A stretch of DNA of 64,000 nt, taken from the NCBI RefSeq assembly GCF_002865645.1, contig NW_020194552.1:1116001-1180000 (forward strand). Direction: 5' to 3'. This stretch comes from Hyaloscypha bicolor E. Taxonomy: Eukaryota > Ascomycota > Leotiomycetes > Helotiales > Hyaloscyphaceae. Positions 26,500-40,962 of this stretch are shown piece by piece; within the stretch, counting starts at the first letter, position 1; each line of letters opens with the position of its first letter. Position numbers and translations under genes: made by a program. Below the pieces are notes generated by a model, which was given only the letters and a program-made list of their open reading frames with translations, was not told where the DNA came from and made no database searches.

Positions 26500-29400
26500 T
26501 TCCATTAATATTTATAATAAAAGAAATACTCTTTTCTAGAAAATAAAGAAAAAAGAGGGATCTGCCTTATTAAAGGCAGAGTTCTAAGAGTTATTTCGGA
26601 ACCCAGAGGCTTTATATAAAGAGATTATTAAGCTAATTCTAAAGATATATAATATTCTTACCTATAGTAAGAATTATTAGGATTAGCTAAAAGAAATTAA
26701 GCAAGTCCTATAAAAAAATAAAGCTATTATTAAGAAGCTTATTATATAGCCTACTGGAATAACCGGTTCCTTTATTTTAGAAAATAGATACTTAGTTAAA
26801 CTTTCTAACTTTCCCATTTTCGAAGATATAACTAAAGATAATATTACCTTTAATAATTAGTTAGTTTAAATTAAGAATAAGCTCTATAGTAACTTTAATA
26901 TCTATTAGATAGAGAACCTCAAGATTATTTATATATCCGGCTATATAGATAGCTATATCCTTATACTAATCTCTTTTTGCCTAAACTAGAATAGTTAATA
27001 TATATATAAGACTATTAGGGAACTATATACCTATATAGAGAAGCTATATAGTAACCCGAATAAGAAATATAATACTCAGTAAGTATTTAAGAAGCTATTT
27101 ATAAAAAAGAGCCAGATTTTTTAGGAGTTCTATATTTTATTCCTGAAATATATAATAGACAGAAATATTAACCTATAAGACCTTAAAAATAACCTAAATA
27201 ATAAGCTTACCTGGAAGCTTTAAGAGGCTATAGCTATATACTATAATAATCCGGCTATTTATACTATAGAGTTTATATAATACTATACTATAAATAACTA
27301 GTAGATCCGAGCTTATTATAAAAAGAAAAAATAGGTATTTAAGAAAGCTAATAAAGGTATAAATAAGCCAAGTCCAGAAGATGTCTCTTATATAAAGCCC
27401 GCTTCTAAGACCCTAGTAATAGATAAGCCTATTATCCTAAAGCCCGGATTCTCAGATCTCAAGTATTATAATTATAATAGATTTGGTTATATATTTAGGA
27501 ACTATCTAGAGCCCAAGATAAAATATATAAAGCAAGTTTTAGTAGCCAAGCTAGTAGTACTTACTATAAGTAAGTTATCTAAAAGTATAAAATAGGGAAA
27601 TAAGGACCCCTAAAGGAAATTTCCTCTTTAGGACCATATTATATAGATATAGTAAAAGTTGATTTGAGCTAGCTACTAGGAAATAAAGCATTTATATTCC
27701 CTTATATAATTAGTAATAATAGATTAGATATTAAGACTTCTTTTCTTATTAATACCGGAATAAACGGATATACTTTTATTAATTCCAAATTTATAAGAAT
27801 AATTAAACAATTTCTAGATATTAAGCCTATTTAATTAGTATTATCCTATAATATAAGGGAGTTTAATAGTAAGTAGGCTATATTTATTATTTACTATATT
27901 AAGCTTATATTCTTAATTAATAGATAAAAGGTTCTAGTACTTATACTAGTTATAGAATTAGGTAAATATAATATAATTTTGGGATAATAGTAGTTTATAA
28001 GTACTAGTATCCTAATTAATTATAAGAATAGAAGATTAATCTGGCCAGATAATTAGTCTAGGAAAAAGAGTTAAAATAAGGTCCTAACTACTATATATAA
28101 GAACTTGGAATCTGAAAAAAGCAACTAGTACTAAGAAGATATAAATAGAAGAGATAAAGCTATAACTATAGATAAGTTCTAGAGACCTTAGCTTATAAAG
28201 AGAAAACTCCCTTATTTTCTTTCTAATCCGGACTCAGAAAGCCATATATAGTAAAAGAATTAAGCTTAATACTATAGAAAAATATAAATAGCCTTGGGAA
28301 ATATAGAAGTTTCTTTTAAGCTAGAAATAGGAATATTAAAACCATATTATCTAAAGAAAAGCTATAAGATTTAGTTAAGGCTCTTAATTAATATTATAAG
28401 TATTTTACCGGCCGCTTTCTAGATAAACCTATAGAAAAAGAAGAACCTTTTCTTTATAATATCGTTTTTCGAAATTAATAAAGAGCTAGAATTATAGTAA
28501 AAGAATAAGTTTATTCTAGGCAAGTAATAGCCAGGAAAAATAGAGCTATAGTAGCTAGCAAGAGTCTTACTAGAGGAATTTAAGGATTTTATAGATATCT
28601 TCTTAAAAAAAGTATTAAATATCTTACTTCCGTATTAACTATATAACTATAAGATTCAGATTAATAATCCCAAAGGCCTAGAGAGCCTAGGGTATTCCCC
28701 GCTCTATTAATAGTTAATCTATAAGCTATAAGAGATTAAATACTTCTTTAAAGAGAACCTCTAATAGAGCTTTATTAAACTAAGCCAGTTCTCTTTTATA
28801 TCCCTAATTCTTTTTATAAAGAAGGCTAATAGAGCTTTCTAATTCTATATTAACTATTATAAACTAAATAACTTAATATAGAAGAACTATTATCCTCTTT
28901 TCCTTATTTATAAAACCCTTATATGGCTAGCTTAAACCAAAATCTATATAAAGCTAGATATTTAGTAAGTATTCTATTAGATTTAAATAAATCCAGAATT
29001 AGAAGAACTTATAATATTTTATATAAGATATAAAACCTATAAGTATAAGGTCTTTTAGAAAGACCTAACTAATAGCCCTATTATATATTAGAAATATATA
29101 AATAATATTCTTTTTAATTACTTTAATATCTTTTATATAGCTTATTTAAATAATATCCTAATTTATTCGGATAATTCCCTAGAATATAAAGACTATATAT
29201 AAAAAGTTCTTTAGTAATTATAAAATACTAGCCTCTAAATAAATATTAAGAAATCAGAGTTTAAGATTACTTATATGAAATATCTAGGCTTTATTATTTT
29301 TACTAGAGATATTAAAATAGACCTAGACAAGATAGTAATTATTAAGGACTAGTAATTATTAAAAATAGTTAAAGAAATATAAGGCTTTCTGGGGTTTTAT

Positions 29401-31300
29401 AACTTTTATTAGTATTTTATTATAAAATACGGCTATATAATAAAGCTCCTAATAGCTCTAATATATAAGAGAGTTCTATTTAAATAGACAGATTAGTATT
29501 AAGAAGGTTTTACTAAGCTAAAGTAAGCTATACTCTTAATATTAATTCTATATTATTATAACCCGAATCTCTCTATTATAGTTAAGATAGATATATTAAA
29601 TAGAGTTATAGCCGGTATTTTCTTATAGTAAGACCCCTAGACAGAACTCTAGTACCTAGTAGTATTCTTCTCTAAGACTATATAATTAATAGAACTAAAC
29701 TATAATATTTATAATAAAGAGATACTTACTATTATTCTTTCTTTAACTAAATAGCAAGTAGAGCTAGAAGGCCTATAAGAGATACTCTTTATAATTTACT
29801 TAGACTACCGAGCCCTTAAATACTTTATAACTATAAAGAAGCTTTTAGTAAGACAAGCTTACTAGATAAAATACCTTTCCTATTATTATTTTAAGCTTAT
29901 ATATTAGATAGGCAAGTCAAATAAATAAGTAGATACCCTAAGTAGGAAATACGAGAATATAATTACCTAGAATAAAATAATAATAGCTTATTAAACCCAA
30001 ATTCTCCTCCTATAATAAAAGATTAATAATAATATTATATAGGATCTCTAGTTAGCCCTAATTAAGGCCTTTATAAATCCGGCTCAGGAAGAAACCTAAT
30101 ATAATAATATCTAGCTAGTAGATAAGCTATTAAATAAGAACCAAAAGTTACTAGAGCTAGAAGAGCTATAGAATAAGGCAAGAAATGAGAAGGAAAGTAC
30201 TTGGATACTATAAGACAGCCTCTTTTTATAATATAGTAAATTATTTATACCTAATAATATAATAATATCCGAGATACCCTTATATACTACTCTTATTTAG
30301 GAGATATATATATAGCCCCTAATAGAATATCCAGGACAAGCCAAGCTTTAATAGCTTCTTTAGGCCTACTATTACTAGCCAGGCCAAGATATAGATATTA
30401 ATTAGTATAGGAATAACTACTATACCTGCTAATAATCCTATATTCTTAGAAATAAAAAGCCAGGGCTCTTATATCTATTACTAGTTCCTGACTACCCCTG
30501 GTAATATATATTAGTAGATTTCAAAAAGTGCCTAGAGAATAGGAATAAGTATAATATAGTAGTAATCTTTATTAATTACCTAGATAAGTATCCTATTATA
30601 ATTCCTGTTCGAGATATAATAATGGCTAAAGAGTTAGTACTCCTATTTCTTATCTATATAGTTTGCCAAATTAGTATTCCGGAGACTATAGTATCTAATT
30701 AAGACCCCTAATTTATATCGGATTTCTAAAGCGAGTTCTATAAATATATTAGTATAAAGCTCAAGTTATTAACTACTAATTATCTCCAAACTAATAGCTA
30801 GATAGAGATTATTAACTAGTACTTTAACTAACGGCTATATTCTTATATAAATTACTACTAGGATAATTAGGATAAATAAATAGTAATAATTAACTACTAG
30901 TAGGCAGCTCTGGTTTATAAAACTATAGACTAATTCCCGTTTTTTATAGAGAAGGGCTATAAACTACAGATATTATTTAACTAGAAAACCCAAGTATAAT
31001 TAGATATCCCAAAAAAAGAGCTAAATAGATAGGAGGCAAAAGCCCTGGTAATATAGCTTTATAAATTATAATAAAAGATATAGGAGAATATAATATAAAT
31101 ATAAGAATACTATATTACTTAAGCTAATAAATACTATTAACTAGTAGACTTTGGAATAGGAGATAAGATATGAATTACTACTAAATACTAGAAGAATAAT
31201 TATCCGAGTTATAAGCTAGCTTACTAAATAGAAGAATTATATGAAATCCTGAAATAAGTAGGATATTTCTTTAGGCTCAAGCTTCCAGAATTAATAAAAA
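26500..31300 (+). pseudogene. gag-pol relic of element A3
   Basis: The reading order is gag, zinc knuckle (CX2C Cys changed to Tyr), aspartic protease, RT, RNase H and integrase. Recognisable stretches include the RT block near 29120-29180 (equivalent to FNIFYIAYLNNILIYS), GFLGFYNFYQYF (29375-29405) and an RNase H block with FFSKTIQLIELNYNIYNKE (29665-29725). Protease and RT active sites are altered at G-to-A positions, and stops occur every few dozen codons, so no active protein can be made. Confidence 0.85.
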
Positions 31301-31770
31301 TATATCCGGTATTTTATATAGAAAAGCTATATAAAGATCCAGGTAATTCCCTTTCCGGATAAGCAAATCCGGAGCCTCTACTATTAGAACTATAAGACAG
31401 GGAAACGGAATACAAAGTTCAAGAGATATAAGTAGTAAAACTGCTTTATAGGAAGCTAAAGTACCGAGTCTAGTAAAAAGAATAGGACCCAGATCCGGAA
31501 TAGTATCCTGTTTTCTTATTAAGTAATAGTATTCTAGCTCTTTAAAGCTTCTATAATAAGAACCCCGAATAGCCAGGACTGCCCCAGAATCTCCTCTATT
31601 AGTTAGACTATACTAAGAATAATATATTACCGGAATTATATAATATAAACAGAAATCCTTTAAAGTTATATATAAAAGGCCCTGGCCTTTAATATATAAC
31701 CTGTAACTTGGAAATTCAATAGGGACTTTTGAAGCTCGGGAATAAGCTTACTTTAAGGAAAGGGGGGTAA

Positions 31771-32030
31771 TATTACGGTTATTATAATATATGGTACTAG
31801 TAGGGGTTAGACTAGAGCTAGAGAGGTATTTGGTATCTGAGTAAGGTATCTATAGTTACCTGATTATTATATATAACCCCGAGTTTAAGCTAGTATATGG
31901 GTCTATATATAGCTTGTAATTATTTAGATCCGAGGCTTCTTCGGGATCCTCTTTTCTTTTTAGCTTTGAATTATTAAAATAGAAATAGTCTAACTATGTC
32001 TTTCAGGCCCTAGATCTTATACTTATAATA
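31771..32030 (+). repeat. 3' LTR of element A3 (260 bp)
   Basis: It starts TATTACGG directly after the purine tract and ends ACTTATAATA, followed by the TSD ACTTC. Confidence 0.9.
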
Positions 32031-32249
32031 ACTTCCAGAGAAATAGCTATACTAATACTAGAAACTCTTTAAAAATACGAAAAATAATATCTTTTTCTAA
32101 TTATATATAAATTTCCTAATCTGGTCTAATATTAGATTTCCTAAATACTTTATATATCTATATTACTTCTGAGGTTTTAGTTATATACTAAAGGCTATAG
32201 CCTTTTATATATAATTTCCTTTTTTATAATATTCTCTTATCTTATATAT

Positions 32250-33850
32250 TTATTTTCTATTCTATTCGTATTTAACCTATTTCTTTATATCTAATTATAT
32301 AATATTCGTATTAATTAGGTATTTAAAGGCATTTATTAGCTTTAATTTCGTTATGGAATTAGTAGGATTTGATTCTCTCTTAATTTATTTAATTTCTGTA
32401 ATTTCTTATTATTTATATATCTAGTAAAGGCATATTATATTAATTATTAGATATTTCTCTCGAGTAATACCTAATTTAATAAGGCATTTATATAATGACT
32501 TTGAATTCGTATAAATAACTAGTAATAGTTCTATTTCTAGTACTTTATTAATTATAGATTTGACTAAAGTACTTATATTAAAACCATAAGCTATATTATA
32601 AAGTTCTAAAGCTAGAATACTTCTGGTAATTCTCTTATATTTAGTAAAGAACTAGTAAATAATATTAGTATATCTAGTTCTATTTACTAGAACTAGAATA
32701 TATCCGATTTAGGAAAAGAGATCTCTATTATTTATAAATAAAGTATTTATAAAAATAATTAAATATAAGAACTTTTTTACTAGTTTTATGAATCTCAGTT
32801 TTCTGGTAGTATTCTTAATTTGCTATTAAATATGCTTATTAAATGCCTTTATATTAGTTTTTAAGGGTTTAATAGCTTAAATAATAATTAATAGGTTATA
32901 TAAAGCTTCTAGTTAATAGACTAATATAATATATATTCCTCTTATATATTAGGTAATATATTAGTTCTTAATAAAGAGATTTTAATAAATAGTATTCTTA
33001 CTACTTATAGTAGTAGTATTCTTTATAGAAATAATTCGGAGGTTCTTATACTAGTATTCCTATATAAGAGTAATTCTAGTAGTATTTATATAAATAATAC
33101 CTCTATTAAATTTGAGATTATAGTCAAAAATAAGGGATTTATATTTCTTAGCTAAGAACTTAGCCTTATAGAGCTTTAGTTACTTTGCCTTTATAAAATT
33201 ATTAGTTCTAATAAATAAGGTATTATTAGTTTAAAGACTAATAATTCCGAAAAGTTATTTACTATAAAATAGGCAAGAATTATAAGTTAATTATTTCATG
33301 GAAAGTTTATTAATATAGTAGAAATAGTAAGTCTTAAACTAGTAGTTCCTAGCTTCTAGTATGCCATATAGTAGTTTTATAACTTTTAGAATAGAATTAT
33401 TCTTTAGATTTAGCTCTCTAGTAAGCTTATAGAGTAAGTTAATATAGAAATTATAATTAACTAAGGTTATTAATTAGATATAAGCTTGCGAGATATTATA
33501 TAAATATAATTCCGTAGTATTTATTATTATAATAGTAATACTAAAAATAATTCTCTAGCTAATATATTAGATAATAAGTAATTATATTAATATTATATAT
33601 TTCTTACTATTATTATAAGCTTAGATAACTAGTCTTAACTTCTTAAGCTCTTTCTTTATATTCTTATTCTTAATCTCGTTAATAAACCGGGAGTTAAAGA
33701 TATATATTTCCTTTAGTATCTGAGATCTAGAAGTAATCTTAAATATACCCTTTTCCAGAAGGCTAGCGACTTTAACTTAATAGGAATTCTTATATAGTTT
33801 GTTATCCTATAGGAATACCGTAATATCCGGGGTCTTATAAGGGCGTCCTT
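32250..33850 (-). pseudogene. Copia RT and RNase H relic of element B
   Basis: Minus-strand reading with RIP stops ignored. RT starts near 33840 with a short GRP..TPDI stretch, then SRFINEIKN and RLVIQAYN (about 33700-33600). RNase H shows RITRSILALELYNIAYGF (about 32640-32580), a TNSKSLYKCLIKLG block and REKYLIINI (about 32510-32440). These match the usual C-terminal half of fungal copia polyproteins. gag and integrase should lie between 37700 and 33900 but I could not place their borders. Confidence 0.75.
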
Positions 33851-36800
33851 TGCTATACTTTAGTAAAATAGTAAAAGGAATTATACCTGTATTACTTTTG
33901 GCTTTATTATTAGATTCAGGAATAGATTTAGGTTTGGGGCTATTAGTAATAACCTTAATATTTCCTATATAAAAGGGCTTTATAAAGGTTAAACGGAAGG
34001 TAGTATTACTATATAATAGAGCTAGTATATAGTTCTCTCTATTAATAGCTACTAGCTTATATAGTCTATTCTAATTACTAGGTTAATTAGTATTTCTTTT
34101 ATACTAAATAAGAATATTTAAATTTAGGGATAGTTTATAGATATTAGTAATACTAGGACTATTTCGGGTATTTAAAGTATTTGTAATTTAATATCTAGCT
34201 TAAAGCTTCTGAATTTCTACTATTATTTTCTTAAGTACCGCTAATTACTATAATATAGTAGGTAATAGGATATTATATTTGGTTATTTAAGATAAAGTAC
34301 TATAAACTAAAAGGGTTAGAATAATACTATTAGGTCCTATAGAGTTATTAATAGCCTTAAAAGCTATTTGAAGTATAATATCCTTATTAATTCTATTAAC
34401 TTTAGCTATAATAATAAGGTAGGTATATTAGATCAGGCCATAGTAGTATTCTATAATTCTAATAAAGTTATAAGCTTTTATAGGAATAATCTTGACCTTA
34501 GTTCCTATAATATTTGCAAGCTAAGTAAACTTCTTACTAGTAAACTGCTTTCCGGTATCTGCTATAATCTGATTAGAAGAGCCTAAATAGTTATTAATCT
34601 AGTATTACTTGAGTATATCTTAGATATATATTATACTAATATTCTAGAGCTATTAGCCGGTTTAATATTAAGTACCTTTATTAATAATATGAAATATAGG
34701 CTTACTGGAAATATAGAAAATATTAATAATAATAGAGTAATTAAAGCTAATATTATCTCTCAGATTAAACTTAAATTATCCGGGTAATTAGCTATATTTC
34801 TGGTATTATTTATAATATTTTATAAGATATTTAAAGGCTTCTATATTAATATTATAGCCTGCTTATTCTAGTATATTTCGGAGCTTACTAATAAATAGAT
34901 AACTAAAATAATAGTATAAATATTATAATTCGATCTCTATAAGAAAGCAGGGGTTATAAGTAAAGAATTCGGAAATGAAGCCTTATAGTATAATATTCTA
35001 AAGCAGGAAAGAGTATCCGAAATATTATATTATAGGTATATATTTTCTAATAAAAGTAATAAGATAATTAGTGAGATTATTAAAGTAAATCCCTAGCTTA
35101 TTTATATTAGCTAAGCTAAGTAAAAATAGAGTCTTTAAAGGCATAATATGAAATTATACTTGCCTAATTAGTATACTTACTATTATAGATCTAATAGAAG
35201 ATATAAATCTAATACTAAACTAGATATTAACTTGACTTTTAGTAATTTCATTAAGTTTAATACTATTATTAGTTTACTAAAGAGCTTGAAATTAGTTAGA
35301 ACTAGTAATTAAGTATCTAGAGGCTCTGGTATTAATTATAACTCTATAAAAATAGTAAGTATTATATCTTAATATATTATTAATTATAAAAGTCTAGGCG
35401 TTTTTTATTAAGAGTTTAATAGGCTCTAAGGTATTATTTTTGCCTATTATCTAGTATATAAGAAAAAGAGAAGTAAGGTTATTTATAAGGGTATTAGCTA
35501 TAGTTATTAGTAAAGTAGGAGTAGTAGGAATAGCTAAAAAGCTCTTAACTAAAATAAAATAGAAATCTGGATAATATTTCTTTTCTTTATTTATTTTCGC
35601 TAATAAAGTCTTAAAAGTATTATTTACTAGTTTATTCTTATTATTCTTATTACTCTCTTTGCTTTTAGCTTTAGTAATATACTATATATAAGTACTACTA
35701 AAATATTTATTAAAGTTACGAGTATTTCGGAATCTGAATTAATAGATATTTCTATCCCTAAATTAAGCTTTCTTAGTCTCTTATTCCTCTAGTATATACT
35801 TCTATAAGCGGTATTCGGGTTTCTTATATATAAAACATGACTTCGGGATATAATTATTATAATTATAGGGCTTAAAGTAGTTATTACGGGTTCCGAAGTT
35901 ATGGCTAGGTCCGTATTAATAATTTCCGGAAAGATAATAGCTTAGAGGATTTTGAGAGTAGTATTATTAATTAGTAAAGAAGGTTTTGGGATTGGCTCGT
36001 TATTTGCTCTTATATATAGTAATAAATAACTAGAGCTTATTAATAAGCTAGCCAAGATTTATAAAAGGGTCTAAGATTATATATCTATATGCCCGGGAGC
36101 CTTAGTAAGATATAATAATCTTATTATAGAAAAATTTAGTATTTTGCAAGTTAGATATAAGACTATATTATAATTAATATAGTTCGTTAATTAGTAGTTA
36201 AATAGTCTTAAATATTGTTTTTTCCGGAAATTTAGCTATTATAGAAGCTAATATAATAGTATTTTACTTATCTAAATTTCGATATTTGAATCTAGGGCCT
36301 TTAAAAAAGCTATAGATATTAATATAAGCCTTTTTATATATATATTAAGAGAGCTAGTTACTATAGAAATAGTCTTGAGCTAGTTCTTTTAGTATAGTAA
36401 GAAAAGCTCGTATTAGTACCTCTTATAAAAGCTCTATATATTAGTAGATATCGAGGAAAATAGTAAGTTTATAATTAAAATTACTATTAGATCTATTATA
36501 CTTTTGCTTTTTAGTATAGATCTTAGCAACTTCTCTAATAAGTCTTATAATTAAAAGAAATTAGGAGTTATTCAGATATAATTACAATAATAGTAGTAGT
36601 AGAAGTATACTATTTGCTTCTGGAGCTTCTGTATTAGTATATAAATCTGGTAGAGATATAAGATATAGTAATAGAAGAAATAGTAAAGAAAATAATAGTA
36701 ATATAGAAATATTAAAAATAATAAGTTCTAGGTACTTATTCTTTATAAGAGTAATAAAGCCTAATAGGATTGGTTCCTTAATAAGGTCTGGTCTAGTTAC

Positions 36801-37779
36801 TAATATATCCTCGTTTAATTATATATATTATTTATTTTTCTTTATAATAGTATATAGGGTATTTATAATAGTATTAGTATTACTATTCTATTATATAAAT
36901 ATGCCGCTATACTAAAGGATCTTATATAAGTATAGTATTTCCGGGAATTCAAATTTATTAAAGTTCCCTTAATAGGTAAAGTTCTTAAAGTTATATCTAA
37001 ATAGCTTCTAAAGATTATTATTAACTATTTTATAGAGAATATATTAAAATAGCTTAGTATCTAAGAATTTAGTTATCTTGTTTGCTTTAGTAAAGTTTAG
37101 GTTAATTCCATATCTTTACTTTCTTACTAATTTCTTGAAATTATTATTATCTATAGAATAATTGGATTAGATAGATCTAATAAAGGAATTATTTACTATA
37201 GTATATTCTGCTATTATATATTTCGTAGACTCGTATCTAGTTTGAGATATAGTAGTTTATAAGGAAAGTAGGTTTATAAAGAGAAGAGTAATTTATAAAA
37301 TAGATAGTTTATAATAGGTATTATATTTGAGGTAAAAATTTTGTCTATAATAAGAAATTTAGGAAGTGAAATTTAAGAAGTAAAATATCGAGATTTCGGG
37401 AGAACTTAATAGTTCTAAAGCTCAAGAGCCCTAGGGATTTAAAAGAAGGTAGTTTTTAAGAGAATTTTATAGGAATTAAATAGGAATAGAATAGGATAGT
37501 TAAATAGCTAACTGTTTTAGTACTTAATAAGATTAAGTGCCTTTTCTGCCTATATAACCGAATTATAGGTAATAGAACTAATAGATATTTCCCTCTTTAA
37601 TATAATATAATAAGGCCTTAGTAAGATTAAGTATCTTTCCTACCTATATAACCGAATTATAGGTAATAGGATTAATAATTATTTCCTCTTTAACTAGAAT
37701 AATGGCTTTATCCCTAAATAACCGAATCTTAGGCAAGTATAGCTTAATTCTTTCTAATTTATAAGTACTAACTAATTAG

Positions 37780-38083
37780 TATTAGTTTACTAGGAATATA
37801 TAGTACTATTATATAGGTATAGAAGTACTATTTATATAAGGTTAATAAAGTTATTATTTAGAAGTAGGGATTATAATATTATAGTATTAATATGTAATTC
37901 CTAAATTTGCTAAGCCTAAAGGAATCTAGTTTACTAGTCGAGTTACTAATAGAATGCGAGGCCATATAACTATATCCCGTATCCCATATCCTATTACTTA
38001 TATCCTATTACCTATTACCTATATCCCGTGTCCCGTATCCCGTAATTATATACGTGATTCCCAGAGAAATAGCTATACTAATA
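37780..38083 (-). repeat. 5' LTR of element B (304 bp)
   Basis: It starts TATTAGTTTACTAGG and ends GCTATACTAATA. It pairs with 25564-25901 plus 32036-32057. It holds the undisturbed site (GATTCCCAGAGAAATAGC) matching the A3 insertion point in its partner. Confidence 0.87.
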
Positions 38084-38088
38084 TTTAG

Positions 38089-39000
38089 CTTCCTTAATAG
38101 AATTATTTCTAACTAAGAAATAGTATTTACTAGCTAGTTCTAATTTACTTTTTATTTCTATTTAATATATAAGTAGTATTTAAGTATAGCTTATTATTCT
38201 TAGATAAATAATTAAATAGAAAAGTAAAATCAGGCCTTGAAATATTATTTAAGATATTATTATAATACTTAAAAAAGAATTAGTTTAAAAAGTTATTTTT
38301 TTACGAAATTTATATATAATAACTTAAAATATTAGATTTTATAAAATATATCTTTTTATATATATTACAAATATTACTTTTAACTTCTATAGAATCCTAA
38401 GAATAGGATTATAAAAGAGGTACTAGCTATATATAAGAAGCTAGAAGCTCTTAAAATAAAATAGAAAAAGCTTAAGGATTTATAATATTATATATAAAAT
38501 AACCAGGAAACTTATTATAATAAATACTAGTTAGCTAAATATTATTTTAAAAAAGCCTAAATAATACTATTAATAAGAAATATTAAATTTAAAGCAAGAA
38601 AGCTTAAGCTAAAATTTATAAGTTTATTTAGGATTCTTAAATATATTAGTAATTTAATATATAAGTTAGAATTATTAAATATATATAATTATTTATATCT
38701 AACTTTTTATATTTCTTTAAAGAACTTCTGGAATTAGTAAATAATAATAAAGAATAAAAATAAGAAATAGAAGCTATTATTAATTATTAATAAAATAATA
38801 GAAATAAGAAGTAATAGTATTTAATTAAATAAAAAGCCTAGCCTAAAGATTATAATATCTAGTTATTTGCTTTCTCTAATCTTAAAAATTTTAAGAAACT
38901 TTTAAAATTATATAATTAAAACTATAGCTTATAATCCGAAATTACTTTTTAATAATTTCTTAAAATTAAAAAGAATCTGAACTATTAAGAAAAAAGCTAT
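38089..39000 (+). pseudogene. Gypsy integrase C-terminal relic of element E
   Basis: Directly after the TSD of B the plus strand continues the E integrase core: a FLNRIISN..IVFTS stretch, then LSxAYYSQINNQIEK.NQALKYYLR (family form LSTAYHPQTDGQTERxNQ...). Around 38600-38720 it reads as the GPF module, with KARKLKLKFI..FRILKYIS and LELLNIYN.L.LTFYISLL. This continuity across 12.5 kb is the proof that B sits inside E. Confidence 0.82.
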
Positions 39001-40689
39001 TTAAAAAAAAAGAAAAAACCTAGATAGCTAAGAAAAGGTCCGGAATAATAATAGAAATACTTTTTTCCTAAGGTTTTTTTACTTATAAAGGTTTTCTAGA
39101 ATTTTATTAAGGCTTATAAGAATTATATTTAAATTATTAGAAAAAGATTTAGGATTAAGAAAGGTTTATTATAAGTAAATTAGCTATAGATATCTTAAAT
39201 AAATAAATTATAATTCCTAATTTCTAAAGTAAGAATACTAAATACTAGTCTTATTTAGGACTTAGTAAAGAATTAGGTAATACTTTCCGGAATTCACTTA
39301 TTTCTTAATAAAATATAGTTATATTATAATAATATTAGTATTAAGAATATTAAGAGAAGTAAGTAAGAAACTTATAATTATTATATATGTTTTATAAAAG
39401 GCCCGAACTTCTAAAATCAGGTCCCGAATAGCTATAAATATTATATTATTAGTATTTAAAGTACTAGTAATAGATTACTTGGAAACCTTAATAATAATCT
39501 CAGTAATAAGATTAATATCTCAAAAATAGACTTTATAGTATTTTTTTAAAGAATTAGTAAATATCTAAATATATTAGAAAAAACTTACTTTTAGGATACT
39601 AATTCAAGTAGTATTATTATTTGCCTTATTAAGATAAAAAGAAGAATTCCGAAGCTTATTAGTTTTCTTCTAGTCTTTAAAAACCTAATTAATAATATTA
39701 TTTATATTAGTATAATATTATTTAGGATATTCTTTAAGAAATTTCTTGAAAGTTATAATAGTATTTTCCCAGAACTAGTAAGCCTCTAATAAATAATAAG
39801 GAATCTGAAATTATATTAGCTTTAATAAATATTAAAGCTAAAAAACTTACTAATATATAAAATTTAGAACTCTTATTATAATAGTTATAATTCTTTTTAC
39901 TAGGTACTATAATATATAAAATAAAAAAATTAATAAATAAATACTTGAAATATTTCAAATATTTACTAGTAATAGGAAAGGAAGCTATAAGATTACTTTT
40001 ATATTTGTAATTATATTAGTAAATAATAAAGCTAGAAGAAAATATTATAGAATTAATTAAAAATAATTAAAGAAGACTTAAAAAAGAGTAAAAGAAGAAG
40101 CTAAAAAGCAATAATAGAAGAAGTTATATATATAATTATTAGATAGGAAAAGAATATATAGTAATATAAAGAGGTTCTTTTATAAAGATAGAGAATTACT
40201 TGAATTAACTACTAGTTTTTATACTAGTCCTAATTAGAAATTAGTATAACTAATTAATATATATTTCTAGAAGCCTATAAATGATTTCTAGAATCTTAGA
40301 AATATTTATATAGGTTTCTTATACGAATATTTTATTAAATTCTTTTTATATAGCTATTTCGATTATTCTAATATAAGATCTAATAAGTAGTATTAATTTT
40401 ATAGGATAGTGCCTTAGTACTTTGGATTAAGCTAATTAGAATACTTAGATCCTAAACGAAATCGCAATTACTAGCTAGCCTCTATATCTGGAATATAATT
40501 ATTCTTTTTTCTTACTTATTTAGTTCTAATCTAATTAGATAATTTTTATATTTATTATCTAGATTATATTAGTAAAACTATTTCCTAAGATACTAGAAGT
40601 TTATTTTAATTAAATAATTAATTAATTAATTATTTTACTAGGATAAATTAATAGATCTTGGGAATAAGATTCTAGAAAGAAAGTATAGT
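39000..40689 (+). other. 3' part of element E, no gene recognised
   Basis: AT-rich RIPed sequence between the integrase relic and the 3' LTR. Lys-rich coding-like stretches occur, but I recognise no domain and no chromodomain could be read. An AG-rich stretch (AGAAAGAAAGTATAGT) just before 40690 is a plausible polypurine tract. Confidence 0.5.
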
Positions 40690-40962
40690 TATAATATATA
40701 TAGGATTATATATAACTTAAAGGCATATAATAAACCTCGAATATTATAAGTATTAATTAGGGAAATTAATAGCCCTTTAATATTATAACTAACTACTATT
40801 TATATTATATATATTAGGCTTATAAATTACTAATTATATATATATTATTAGGGCCTCCTATTTAGAAGAGGCTTTCCTAAACCTTATAGGAGGAATAGAG
40901 ATTAGTTTTATAACTTACTAATTCATTCTATTATATTATTACTTACTAATAAATACCTTATA
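40690..40962 (+). repeat. 3' LTR of element E (273 bp)
   Basis: It starts TATAATATATATAGG and ends AATACCTTATA, pairs with 20517-20814, and is followed by ATTAA, the RIPed copy of the GTTAA TSD. Confidence 0.88.

Larger units (their letters stand above)
25902..32030 (+). mobile_element. Ty3/gypsy element A3, complete, innermost element of the nest
   Basis: A 6129-bp complete element. Its 5' LTR is 25902-26161 and 3' LTR 31771-32030 (260 bp each), with exact TSD ACTTC (25897-25901 and 32031-32035) and polypurine tract AAGGAAAGGGGGGTAA (31755-31770). Plus-strand relics: gag with a zinc knuckle (27461-27510), protease with NTG in place of DTG (about 27750-27775), RT (about 28830-29400), RNase H (29530-29990) and integrase (30240-31250). 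It lies 22 bp from the end of an LTR of copia element B. The empty version of the same site is preserved at 38050-38083 in the partner LTR. Confidence 0.93.
25564..38083 (-). mobile_element. Ty1/copia element B, whole span with nested A3
   Basis: B is a copia element on the minus strand, about 6.4 kb without A3. Its LTR termini TATTAG...CTAATA are the RIPed form of TGTTAG...CTAACA. The TSD is TTTAG (25559-25563 and 38084-38088, both exact). The minus strand at 33850-32250 reads as copia RT (a GRPYKTPDI stretch, then FNSRFINEIKN...RLVIQAYN) followed by RNase H (TRSILALELY and ESNPTNSITK-like blocks). It was inserted into the integrase core of E; the E reading resumes in register at 38089. Confidence 0.86.
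20517..40962 (+). mobile_element. Ty3/gypsy element E, whole span with nested B and A3
   Basis: E is bounded by LTRs at 20517-20814 and 40690-40962. Its TSD is GTTAA (20512-20516) against ATTAA (40963-40967), one RIP-type transition apart. Its own length is about 7.9 kb. Plus-strand relics run gag (20850-22400), RT (about 23200-23850), RNase H (about 23930-24260) and integrase (24930-25560), then copia element B, then the rest of integrase (38089-38750) with the C-terminal GPF module. Integrase after RT marks it as gypsy. All frames are broken by RIP. Confidence 0.88.

Noticed and set aside
34368..34586. 72-codon plus-strand open frame
   Set aside because: Antisense to copia element B, AT-rich, no domain.
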